From: Clostridia bacterium
GTDB lineage: Bacteria > Bacillota > Clostridia > Christensenellales > CAG-138
Assembly: GCA_017523925.1 (NCBI GenBank)
Contig: JAFWVQ010000018.1
Span: 1 to 44,185, forward strand
Direction of reading: 5' to 3'
DNA length: 44,185 bases
Positions 15,216 through 22,846 of the stretch are shown one piece after another (position 1 is the first letter of the stretch; each line of letters starts with the position of its first letter). The position numbers and the translations under genes are program-made. Under the pieces are notes generated by a model, which saw nothing but the letters and a program-made list of their open reading frames with translations, was not told the origin of the DNA and made no database searches.

Positions 15216-17843
15216 CTATTCTATCGAGATAAACTCGTAATCCTCGCTTTCGATGGCGGATTTTATCGCACCTTCGTCCGCTTCGCCGCTCAAAACCACC
15301 ACCGCAACGCCCTTTTCATGGCTTGCTTCGGCGGAAGCAACGAACGGGAGCGCCTCAAGCGCCGCCTTCACGCTTCTTTCGCAATGCTCGCACATCATGC
15401 CCTCGATATGCACGGTGAGCGTTTTCGCAGCGCTTTCGGGCTGTTCAACGGCAGGTTCAACGGCGTTTCCGTCACTTGCTTCCACGCCGCACTCCGTGCC
15501 CTCGAGCGGGCAGGCGGGCAGATCGAGTATGCTTTCGATAAAGGCTTTGTCAAGCTCCACGGGTGTGCGCATTTTATCGCGCTTGGCGCTGTGGACCTTG
15601 AAAAGATTGAGGCGCAGCGCGTTCGTAACCACGCAGAAGCTCGAAAGGCTCATCGCCGCCGCGCCGAACATCGGGTTGAGCGTCCACCCGAAGATGGGGA
15701 TGAACACGCCCGCCGCAAGCGGGATGCCGATGATATTGTAGATGAACGCCCAGAAAAGGTTTTCGTGGATATTGCGAAGCGTTGCGCGGCTCAGGCGTAT
15801 CGCTGCTGGAACGTCGGATAGCTTGCTTTTCATCAGCACAACGTCCGCCGCATCTATCGCAACGTCCGTACCCGCGCCGATAGCAAAGCCCATATCCGCC
15901 CTTGTGAGCGCGGGAGCATCGTTTATGCCGTCGCCGACCATAACCACCTTGCCGCGCTCGGCAAGCCTTCTTATAACGCGCTCCTTGCCCTCGGGCAGCA
16001 CGCCCGCGATAACGTGATCCACGCCCGCTTGAGCGCCTATCGCGCGCGCGGTGCGCTCGTTGTCGCCCGTCAGCATCACAACGCGAATGCCCATGTTTTG
16101 AAGCTCCGCTATCGCCTGAGGGCTTTCGGGCTTAATTACGTCCGCAACCGCGATAATGCCGAGGAAATCGTTATCCCTTGCAAACAGCAGGGGAGTTTTG
16201 CCCTCTGCTGCAAGCGCCTGCGCCCGCTCGAGCATTTCGCCGCCGACCTTTGCAACCGAGCCGATATAATTCATGCTGCCGCCGCGAAGAAGGTTCGCTC
16301 CGATCCTGCCCTCAAGCCCGTTTCCGGGGAGCGCCGCAAAATCGCTAACTTCCAAAGCGGAAACCGAGTTTTCCTCGGCGCGGGCAACTATCGCCCTTGC
16401 AAGCGGATGCTCGCTCCTGCTTTCAAGCGAATAGGCGAGGGAAATCAGCTCCTTTTCGCTTATCCCGCCTGCGGGAATAATATCCGTCACGCGGGGTTCG
16501 CCGCTCGTGACCGTGCCGGTCTTATCGAGCGCAACTATCTGCGCCTTGCCCGCCTCCTCAAGCGAAACGGCGGTTTTGAAAAGTATGCCGTTCTTCGCGC
16601 CCATGCCGCTTCCGACCATTATCGCAACGGGCGTTGCAAGCCCGAGCGCGCAGGGGCAGCTTATCACGAGAACCGAGATGCCGCGCGCGAGCGCATAGCT
16701 GAATTCCTTGCCGAGTGCGAGCCAAACTATAAAGGTTATAACGGCGATCACTATTACAACGGGGACGAATATGCCCGAAACCTTGTCCGCGATCTTCGCT
16801 ATCGGCGCCTTGGTCGCCGCCGCATCGCTGACCATCTTTATTATCTGCGAAAGCGTGGTATCCTCGCCAACGCGCGTGGCTTCGCAGGTGAGGAAGCCCG
16901 ATTCGTTTATCGTTGCCGCCGAAACGGGGGAGCCAGCCTGCTTATCCACCGGTATGCTCTCGCCCGTGAGCGAAGCTTCGTTCACCGCGCTGATGCCGTC
17001 GATAACAACGCCGTCCACGGGTATGCTCTCGCCGGGGCGAACGACGAAGATATCGCCCTTTTTGACAGCTTCTATCGGCACGGTCTTTTCAATTCCGTTT
17101 TCAACTATGACCGCGCTCTTTGGTGCAAGCTTCATCAGCCCCTTGAGCGCATCGGTAGTTTTGCCCTTTGAGCGCGCCTCAAGCATCTTGCCCACGGTGA
17201 TTAGCGTAACTATCATCGCGGCGGACTCGAAGTAAAACTCCATCATGTAGTGCTCAACCAGCATCATGTCGCCGTCGGTCTGCGCGCGCGTCATCATAAA
17301 CAGCGCGTACAGGCTCCAAACGAACGAAGCGGTGGAGCCGAGCGCCACGAGCGTATCCATATTCGGCGAGCGGTTCCAAAGCGCCTTGAAGCCGCTTGTG
17401 AAGAACCTTTGGTTTATCACCATTATCAGCGCCGAAAGCACGAGCTGAACCAGCCCCATCGCAACGTGGTTATTATCAAACCATTTGGGAAGCGGCCAAG
17501 ACCACATCATATGCCCCATCGAGAAATACATCAGGATGAGCAGCAGTATGACCGAGGCTATCAGCCGCTTTTTAAGCTTGGGAGTTTCTCGGTCGATAAG
17601 CGCGCTGTCGGCCTCGCTCATCGAAGCGGAAGCCGATCTTTCGCCGCCCTTGAGCTTTGCGCCGTAGCCCGCGCCCTCAACGGCCGCGATTATCTCGGCG
17701 GGGGAGGCGCTGCCCTCAACGCCCATCGAATTTGTCAGCAGGCTGACCGCGCAGCTTGAAACGCCGGGAAGCTTCGAAACCGCCTTCTCGACCCTTGCGC
17801 TGCACGCGGCGCAGCTCATGCCGGTTATTGAATATTGCTGCAT
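15216..17843 (-). CDS. copA: Copper-translocating P1B-type ATPase
   Basis: An 875-residue Cu+-exporting ATPase. An N-terminal HMA domain (residues 1-66) carries the metal site GMSCAACS. Eight membrane segments follow. The actuator loop TGES is at 293-296, the transmembrane CPC site at 396-398, the phosphorylation motif DKTGT at 440-444, SEHPLA at 477-482, and the hinge GDGINDAP further on. YN in helix 7 and NPM...MSLSS in helix 8 are the signature of Cu+ pumps (P1B-1). Unusually, a second HMA domain with GMMCEHCE sits at the C-terminus after a Cys-containing linker (ACPLEGTEC). ATG 17843 follows GGGAG by 7 bases. No CopZ or CsoR gene is adjacent. Confidence 0.95.
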   Translation of the reverse strand: MQQYSITGMSCAACSARVEKAVSKLPGVSSCAVSLLTNSMGVEGSASPAEIIAAVEGAGYGAKLKGGERSASASMSEADSALIDRETPKLKKRLIASVILLLILMYFSMGHMMWSWPLPKWFDNNHVAMGLVQLVLSALIMVINQRFFTSGFKALWNRSPNMDTLVALGSTASFVWSLYALFMMTRAQTDGDMMLVEHYMMEFYFESAAMIVTLITVGKMLEARSKGKTTDALKGLMKLAPKSAVIVENGIEKTVPIEAVKKGDIFVVRPGESIPVDGVVIDGISAVNEASLTGESIPVDKQAGSPVSAATINESGFLTCEATRVGEDTTLSQIIKMVSDAAATKAPIAKIADKVSGIFVPVVIVIAVITFIVWLALGKEFSYALARGISVLVISCPCALGLATPVAIMVGSGMGAKNGILFKTAVSLEEAGKAQIVALDKTGTVTSGEPRVTDIIPAGGISEKELISLAYSLESRSEHPLARAIVARAEENSVSALEVSDFAALPGNGLEGRIGANLLRGGSMNYIGSVAKVGGEMLERAQALAAEGKTPLLFARDNDFLGIIAVADVIKPESPQAIAELQNMGIRVVMLTGDNERTARAIGAQAGVDHVIAGVLPEGKERVIRRLAERGKVVMVGDGINDAPALTRADMGFAIGAGTDVAIDAADVVLMKSKLSDVPAAIRLSRATLRNIHENLFWAFIYNIIGIPLAAGVFIPIFGWTLNPMFGAAAMSLSSFCVVTNALRLNLFKVHSAKRDKMRTPVELDKAFIESILDLPACPLEGTECGVEASDGNAVEPAVEQPESAAKTLTVHIEGMMCEHCERSVKAALEALPFVASAEASHEKGVAVVVLSGEADEGAIKSAIESEDYEFISIE

Positions 17844-17872
17844 ATTTTTCTCCCGCGGCGGAATCGCCGCAA

Positions 17873-17886
17873 TTAGCATTAACTAA
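17873..17886. promoter_or_regulatory. DtxR-like half-palindrome upstream of the ATPase gene
   Basis: TTAGCATTAACTAA (TTAG-N6-CTAA on the minus strand) lies 30-43 bases upstream of the ATPase start. The half-site and spacing match the core of DtxR/IdeR-type boxes. An adjacent ACTTT-N4-AAAGT hairpin lies at 17886-17899. Binding is inferred. Confidence 0.4.
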
Positions 17887-17900
17887 CTTTAGCGAAAGTA

Positions 17901-17949
17901 TTAAAGGAGCACGCCTTATAGGGCAAAAGCCTAAACCGCCGTACTCCTT
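17901..17949 (-). terminator. Terminator after murA
   Basis: Read on the minus strand: a 10-bp stem AAGGAGTACG with CGTGCTCCTT (one T-G pair) enclosing a GGC/GCC hairpin with a TTTT loop, followed by TTAATAC. It separates murA from the ATPase gene. Confidence 0.65.
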
Positions 17950-17974
17950 ATTGATGGTTCAAACGAAATCAGGC

Positions 17975-19240
17975 TCAGTCGACGCGCTCGATCTTCGCGC
18001 CGAGCTTCGTCAGCTTATCGGCAAGATCCTCATAGCCCCTGTCGATAAAGTGGATGTTGCGGATGATGCTCGTGCCTTCGGCCATCAGCGCAGCCACGAT
18101 CATCGCCGCGCCCGCGCGCAGGTCGGTCGCCTGTATCTCGGCGCCGAACAGCCTTTCAACGCCCGCCACGGCGGCTGTGCGGCCATTGACGGTTATCTTC
18201 GCGCCCATGCGGTTCAGTTCGCGAACGTGGTTGAACCTGTCCTCAAACAGATTCTCCTGCACGAAGCTGTTGCCGTATGCAACCGCGAGCAGCGCGGTCA
18301 TAGGCTGCTGAAGGTCGGTGGGAAAGCCCGGGTAGGGCAGGGTGCGGATATTGACGGCGCGGGGGCGCTCGTCCGCCTTCACCTGGATATAGAATTCCTT
18401 GCCCGTGTCGCCCTCAAAAACCTGAACGCCGCATTCCATCAGCTTTGCGGAGATCGCCTCAAGATGAGTGGGGATGAGGTTTTTGATCACAACATTGCCC
18501 TTCGTCGCCGCAGCCGCGATCATATAGGTGCCGGCCTCGATCTGGTCGGGGATCACAGAATGCGTGCAGCCGTGCAGGTCGCTGCGGCCGTTGATGCGGA
18601 TAACGTCAGTACCCGCGCCGCGGATGCTGGCGCCCATCGCAACGAGGAAGTTTGCAACGTCCACCACGTGCGGCTCGCGTGCGGCGTTATTTATGGTCGT
18701 TCTGCCGTTGGCACGGCAGGCGGCAAGCATGATGTTGATCGTTGCGCCTACGCTCGCCATGTCGAGATAGATATCGGCTCCGCGAAGCTCCTTTGCCTGC
18801 GCGGTGATGATGCCGCCGCGCTCGGTCACGTCCGCACCGAGGGCACGCATGCCGCTGATATGATAGTCGATGGGCCTCTGACCGATCGAACAGCCGCCGG
18901 GCTCGGCGATCTCGGCATAGCCGTAGCGCCCAAGGAGCGAGCCGAGCATATAGTACGATGCGCGCAGCTTGGTCGCCATCTCGGTGGATACGCGGTATTC
19001 CTTGATGGGGCGCGGGTCGATCACGGCAACGCCCTTCTGGGGTTTCGTGATAACTGCGCCCATTGCGGTGAGGATATCGATCAGGCTGTTTACGTCCTCG
19101 ATATCGGGCAGATTCTCGATCGTGCAGGGCTCTCCCGCCAAAACGGTGGCGCAGAGAATGGGCAGCGCGGCGTTCTTTGAGCCGCTGACCGAAACCTCTC
19201 CCTTGAGGGGGATATTGCCTGTAACTCTATAATATGACAT
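17975..19240 (-). CDS. murA: UDP-N-acetylglucosamine 1-carboxyvinyltransferase
   Basis: A 421-residue cytoplasmic enzyme that transfers enolpyruvate from PEP to UDP-GlcNAc, the first committed step of peptidoglycan synthesis. The N-terminal SGSKNAALP (residues 20-28) holds the conserved Lys-Asn pair. The catalytic cysteine is Cys117 in PGGCSIGQRPIDYH, so fosfomycin could react with it. The later PGFPTDLQQPMTALL stretch and the C-terminal ATDLRAGAAM are also typical. GGAG six bases before the ATG sets the start. It lies 36 bases after the LytM-like gene, a likely operon; a murA beside an M23/SpoIIQ-like gene is a familiar arrangement in Clostridia. Confidence 0.96.
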   Translation of the reverse strand: MSYYRVTGNIPLKGEVSVSGSKNAALPILCATVLAGEPCTIENLPDIEDVNSLIDILTAMGAVITKPQKGVAVIDPRPIKEYRVSTEMATKLRASYYMLGSLLGRYGYAEIAEPGGCSIGQRPIDYHISGMRALGADVTERGGIITAQAKELRGADIYLDMASVGATINIMLAACRANGRTTINNAAREPHVVDVANFLVAMGASIRGAGTDVIRINGRSDLHGCTHSVIPDQIEAGTYMIAAAATKGNVVIKNLIPTHLEAISAKLMECGVQVFEGDTGKEFYIQVKADERPRAVNIRTLPYPGFPTDLQQPMTALLAVAYGNSFVQENLFEDRFNHVRELNRMGAKITVNGRTAAVAGVERLFGAEIQATDLRAGAAMIVAALMAEGTSIIRNIHFIDRGYEDLADKLTKLGAKIERVD

Positions 19241-19276
19241 ATGCTACTCCGAAATCTTTACTCTATCGCCCTTCGC

Positions 19277-20488
19277 TCAATCGAGCGCAGCGGACCCGGG
19301 CATGGTCAGATAATACAGCGGGTTGAACGGCTTGCCGCCGACAAGGAACTCGAAATGCAGGCCGCCCTCGCCGCTTCTGCCGATAACGTCGCCCATGAGC
19401 AGTGCGTCGCCGAGCGAAACGTCCGCCGACTGCAGGTTCGCGTAGCGGGTCACGATCCCGCCGCCATGCGATATCTCAACGGTCAGACCGAGGCTGCCGC
19501 GAAGCAGCACAGCGGAAACCGTGCCGCCGCAGGGCGCATGGCACTGCTCGCCGGAAGCGCAGTTGAACCTGATGCCGCGGCTGAGCTCGCCGTTATAGAA
19601 GCCGAAGAACTGCGCCACCTCTGCGTCCACAGGGGCGGTGAAGCTCAGGTTGGTGGGCGGGCATTCGGAAAAACCGAAATCAAGCGCGGGCTCGCCGTCG
19701 GTCGGTATCGGCCGCGTTCCGATCAGCACAAGCTCGTCGACAGGTTCAGATAAAACGCTGTCCTCAAGCTGCGTGAAGGCGCTGAGCACGCCGTTTATAT
19801 AAGTGTATTCATTGAGCAGCATCTTCTTGCCGTCTCGCCCGTAGGATGCCACGAAGCGCGTGCCGACGTAATGCTCGCCGCTCGGCTGCTCGACTGAAGA
19901 GCAGGGTAGCGCCTCAAGATCGCTGCGGGTGAAAACAGTGCGAACGCGAAGCGGTGTCTCCTCGCCGATGAGCATGGAAAACGCCTCGTCAAAGCTCACG
20001 ATGCCGTCCGAAGAGGAGGCGTCCTCAAACCCGATGCTGTTCTCTATGGATGTCACAAGACCGGTGCCGGGGCAGAGCAGCTCAAAATGCGAAACGACGG
20101 TGTTCACCACCTCCTCGGCGGCCTGCCTGCTGGCAAGCGAAGCAAAGGGCACGCCGTCGATCACGATGCGGGTCTTAACGTACTCCGCAGGATCGGGCGT
20201 GACAGGAGCATCGGTTGCGGCCTCCGGTGTTTCGCTCGGCAAAGCGGTCGCAGGTGCGGGGGAGGCGGTGGAAAGCGAAGCATCCGGTGTTTCGCCGGGG
20301 TCGGAGGTGACCGGAGCCGGAGTGGGGACCTGTGCGCCGTTCGCGCTGCGTCCGGCAATGCCGAAGCGGGGAAACAAAACGGCGATAGCACACACCAAAA
20401 GCGCCAGCGCCAGGCAGGCTGCGGCGGTGTGGATGCCGTATCGAAACTCCTTGCTGGAGGATGCAGAATTCTTGTTGGATCTCTTCAT
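19277..20488 (-). CDS. Membrane-anchored LytM/M23-fold protein without zinc ligands (SpoIIQ-like)
   Basis: A 403-residue bitopic protein: cytoplasmic basic N-terminus, one membrane helix (residues 20-41), a Pro/Thr/Ala-rich linker (50-102), a middle region with a G5-like segment (about 195-260), and a LytM domain (282-393). The M23 active site is lost. The HxGID motif reads SRGIR, the YAHL histidine is Asn (RYANL), and the HLH motif is GLH, leaving only one histidine. It is therefore probably a structural LytM protein like SpoIIQ, which bridges forespore and mother cell. Adjacency to murA and the presence of spoIVA support, but do not prove, a sporulation role. ATG 20488 is chosen because TATAAT at 20495-20500 overlaps the region before the alternative ATG 20506. 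Confidence 0.75.
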   Translation of the reverse strand: MKRSNKNSASSSKEFRYGIHTAAACLALALLVCAIAVLFPRFGIAGRSANGAQVPTPAPVTSDPGETPDASLSTASPAPATALPSETPEAATDAPVTPDPAEYVKTRIVIDGVPFASLASRQAAEEVVNTVVSHFELLCPGTGLVTSIENSIGFEDASSSDGIVSFDEAFSMLIGEETPLRVRTVFTRSDLEALPCSSVEQPSGEHYVGTRFVASYGRDGKKMLLNEYTYINGVLSAFTQLEDSVLSEPVDELVLIGTRPIPTDGEPALDFGFSECPPTNLSFTAPVDAEVAQFFGFYNGELSRGIRFNCASGEQCHAPCGGTVSAVLLRGSLGLTVEISHGGGIVTRYANLQSADVSLGDALLMGDVIGRSGEGGLHFEFLVGGKPFNPLYYLTMPGSAALD

Positions 20489-20494
20489 GCTGTT

Positions 20495-20523
20495 ATTATA
20501 ACTCATTTGGAGAGTTTCGGCAA
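20495..20523 (-). promoter_or_regulatory. Promoter of the LytM-murA unit, probably giving a leaderless mRNA
   Basis: On the minus strand TTGCCG and TATAAT are separated by 17 bp. TATAAT ends six bases before ATG 20488, which places the A of ATG at +1. No Shine-Dalgarno sequence precedes either possible ATG. Confidence 0.6.
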
Positions 20524-20626
20524 TAAAAAACGGGGGATATTTCCAAAATTAAATGCCGCAAATGCGAATATATGAGCGCGGCATGATCCCTCGGTTAATA
20601 ATATTTTAAAAAAATCAAAAATCCCC

Positions 20627-20655
20627 TTTACAATTCAACTTATAACTGTTACAAT
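20627..20655 (+). promoter_or_regulatory. Promoter of engB
   Basis: TTTACA (20627-20632) and TACAAT (20650-20655) with a 17-bp spacer, 60 bases upstream of the engB start. Confidence 0.7.
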
Positions 20656-20714
20656 CCCAAAATGCGGATAATCGCCGATAAGAGGCGAACATGCGCCGCC
20701 GAAATGGAGCTGCG

Positions 20715-21362
20715 ATGGAGTTCAGAATTAAAAATGCGGAGTTTCTCACGAGCGTAGGCAAGGGGTCGAAGTACCCCGAAAGGATGCGCGCGGAGGTTGC
20801 GATAGTCGGCAAATCAAACGTTGGCAAGTCCTCGCTTATCAACGCGCTTTGCAATATGCATAAGCTCGCCAAAACCTCGCAGAAGCCGGGCAAAACCAGG
20901 CTTATCAATTTCTTCCGGTTAAACGGCGATTTCATGCTCGTGGATCTTCCCGGCTACGGCTTTGCAAAGGCCTCAAAGCAGGAGCAGGCGCAGTGGGGAG
21001 AGCTGATGGAAAGCTATCTTGCCTCGGGAAGGGTGACGCATCTTTTCATGCTGCTCGATATCCGCCACGAGCCCACTGCAGAGGATAGGCAAATGTTCAA
21101 ATACATACTGTACTATGCCATTCCCTATACGCTCGTTGCAACCAAGGCGGATAAGCTTGCAAAGAGCCGCCGCAGGCAGGCGGCGAACAGCTGCGCAAAG
21201 CTGCTCGGCGCGCCGCCATACGCGATCGCGTTTTCTTCCGAAAGCGGCGACGGCAAGCAGGAGCTTCTTTCCCGCCTTGAAGCGGTGGTTTACGGTGATG
21301 AGTCGTCCGCCGATGAAGAACAGGAGGCGGATATGCCCAAAATCGGATCGGAAAACGAATAA
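20715..21362 (+). CDS. engB: Ribosome biogenesis GTPase EngB (YsxC/YihA)
   Basis: A 215-residue GTPase needed for late assembly of the large ribosomal subunit. All G motifs are visible: G1 GKSNVGKSSL (residues 32-41), G2 threonines in KTSQKPGKTR, G3 DLPGYGFA, G4 TKADK, and a G5-like FSSESGDG. ATG 20715 fits the family N-terminus (EFxIKNAEFLTSV) and has GGAG at 20706-20709; the in-frame ATG 20691 would add eight unusual residues. A short acidic tail (DEEQEAD) extends beyond the usual end. It is not next to lon or clpX, its common partners. Confidence 0.95.
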   Translation: MEFRIKNAEFLTSVGKGSKYPERMRAEVAIVGKSNVGKSSLINALCNMHKLAKTSQKPGKTRLINFFRLNGDFMLVDLPGYGFAKASKQEQAQWGELMESYLASGRVTHLFMLLDIRHEPTAEDRQMFKYILYYAIPYTLVATKADKLAKSRRRQAANSCAKLLGAPPYAIAFSSESGDGKQELLSRLEAVVYGDESSADEEQEADMPKIGSENE

Positions 21363-21397
21363 CACCGATCTAAAAGCAAAAAATATCGAAAAATCTA

Positions 21398-21426
21398 TTG
21401 ACATATCGCCCTCGCATTTGCATAAT
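21398..21426 (+). promoter_or_regulatory. Promoter of the zinc-ribbon gene
   Basis: TTGACA (21398-21403) and CATAAT (21421-21426) with a 17-bp spacer; the leader to ATG 21511 is about 80 bases. Confidence 0.75.
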
Positions 21427-21510
21427 AAGGAATTGCGGGGAAAACAAAATAACGACCGTAAGCTTTTCGCTCGATGCGGCCGATAAATCTGAAATATACG
21501 AGGAAAAAAG

Positions 21511-21909
21511 ATGGGTTACAGAAAGTGTCCTAAATGCGAACTTAATTATATTAAGGACGATCAAAAGCTCTGCGACATATGCTCAAGAAAGTATAAGGAT
21601 ACCGACGACGAGGATTCGCAGGAAGTTGAAATGTGCAGCGAATGCGGCGAGAATCCCGCCCTCAAGGGCAAGGAGCTCTGTTCCGCATGCTATAAGGAGG
21701 CCGTTCGCCAGGAGCGCTATGCCAAGCAGCATAAGCCCCCAGTCGTCACCTCCATTGGCGTTGAGGATCCGGATCTGGACGGCGTAGAGGTCCCGATCGA
21801 GGTGGGTGAGATACCCGAGGACGAGCTGACCGTTGAGGAGCGCGCCTTCGATTCCGATGCCGACCTTATGGACGATGCCGAGGATCCGATGGACGATTAC
21901 GACGAATAA
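21511..21909 (+). CDS. Small zinc-ribbon protein with acidic tail
   Basis: A 132-residue protein with two CxxC...CxxC zinc-binding modules (CPKCELNYIKDD then CDICSRKY; CSECGENP then CSACYKEA) in the first 70 residues, followed by a strongly acidic, probably disordered tail (DDAEDPMDDYDE). It could bind RNA, DNA or protein. The family is not recognised beyond zinc ribbon. It has its own promoter and lies 35 bases upstream of the phosphoesterase gene, so the two are probably co-transcribed. Confidence 0.8.
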   Translation: MGYRKCPKCELNYIKDDQKLCDICSRKYKDTDDEDSQEVEMCSECGENPALKGKELCSACYKEAVRQERYAKQHKPPVVTSIGVEDPDLDGVEVPIEVGEIPEDELTVEERAFDSDADLMDDAEDPMDDYDE

Positions 21910-21944
21910 GCAGCTTCATTGCTGATCCTTGAGGAGTCGAACTG

Positions 21945-22664
21945 ATGAAGGTTTTTGCGATCGGCGATCTGCACCTGAGCGGCGGTCAGGATAAACCTAT
22001 GGACGTATTCTCCGAGCGCTGGGCGAACCATGCCGAGCGCATCTTCTCGGCATGGCGTGAGCTTGTTTCGGATGCGGACTGCGTGCTTCTTCCCGGGGAT
22101 TTCTGCTGGGCGATGCAGCTTGACGACGCGCTCGATTCGATCGCGGAGCTTGCCGAGCTCCCCGGAGTGAAGGTGCTTTCGCGCGGCAACCACGATTACT
22201 GGTGGGCGTCGCCAACCAAGATGCGCGAGCGCTTTCCGGAGGGCGTGAAGCTTATCCAAAACGATGCGCTCGACCTCGGAAGCCTTATCGTATGCGGCAC
22301 GAGGGGCTGGAATCTGCCGGGTTCGACGGATTTCGGCGCGCGAGATGAGAAGATCTATCAGCGCGAGCTGATGCGCCTAGAGATGAGCCTGAACGCCGCG
22401 ATGCGCCTTAGAGCGCGCGAGGAAAGCGAGGATAAGCCCGTGATCGCGATGCTCCATTATCCGCCTCTGTATGATAACGGCGTGGATACGGGCTTCACGC
22501 AGCTGCTTGAGCGCTTCCCGGTGAATTGCGTTGTGTACGGTCATCTGCACGCGCAAAGCTGTGCGCTCGGCTTTGAGGGCGAAAGAAACGGCATACGCTA
22601 CCTTCTCTGCTCGGCGGATCATATTGGCTTTGCCCCGAGGCTCGTTTCGGAGCTCGGCGTGTGA
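21945..22664 (+). CDS. Calcineurin-like metallophosphoesterase
   Basis: A 239-residue cytoplasmic phosphoesterase. The dinuclear metal motifs are complete and in order: GDLHL (DxH), LLPGDFCW (GD), RGNHDYWW (GNHD), LHYPP (H), VVYGHLHA (GHLH). This matches the family of small Firmicutes phosphoesterases whose substrate is unknown (nucleotide, phosphoprotein or lipid). GAGGAG lies 9 bases upstream of ATG 21945. A strong terminator follows. Confidence 0.9.
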   Translation: MKVFAIGDLHLSGGQDKPMDVFSERWANHAERIFSAWRELVSDADCVLLPGDFCWAMQLDDALDSIAELAELPGVKVLSRGNHDYWWASPTKMRERFPEGVKLIQNDALDLGSLIVCGTRGWNLPGSTDFGARDEKIYQRELMRLEMSLNAAMRLRAREESEDKPVIAMLHYPPLYDNGVDTGFTQLLERFPVNCVVYGHLHAQSCALGFEGERNGIRYLLCSADHIGFAPRLVSELGV

Positions 22665-22720
22665 AGCGCAGCCGATCAAACCATCCCGCGGTATAAACAA
22701 ATAACGATTTCCATGCATAA

Positions 22721-22750
22721 TAAAACCGTGCTTTTCGGCACGGTTTTATT
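22721..22750. terminator. Bidirectional terminator
   Basis: Stem AAAACCGTGC with GCACGGTTTT, T/A runs on both sides, between the convergent phosphoesterase and M30-dockerin genes. A second, very G+C-rich hairpin (GCGCCCCGCC with GGCGGGGCGC) follows at 22758-22782 without a T tract. Confidence 0.85.
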
Positions 22751-22846
22751 TGTTTGAGCGCCCCGCCTTTCGGGCGGGGCGCAGTGGCTTGGGTTTAGGT
22801 TAATTTCGGTTTAGCGCAGGCTCAAGCTCTGCAGGAGCCTTTGCCT

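Noticed and set aside
15253..17760. Long open frames on the plus strand opposite the copper ATPase, and similar ones opposite murA, spoIVA and der.
   Set aside because: They are antisense shadows: arginine-rich translations without ribosome binding sites, opposite genes whose families are certain.
17887..17898. CTTTAGCGAAAG upstream of the ATPase shares the 9-mer TTTAGCGAA with the XRE operator at 5936-5944.
   Set aside because: A shared 9-mer is not unexpected in 44 kb on two strands, and the ATPase copy lacks the inverted partner half-site.
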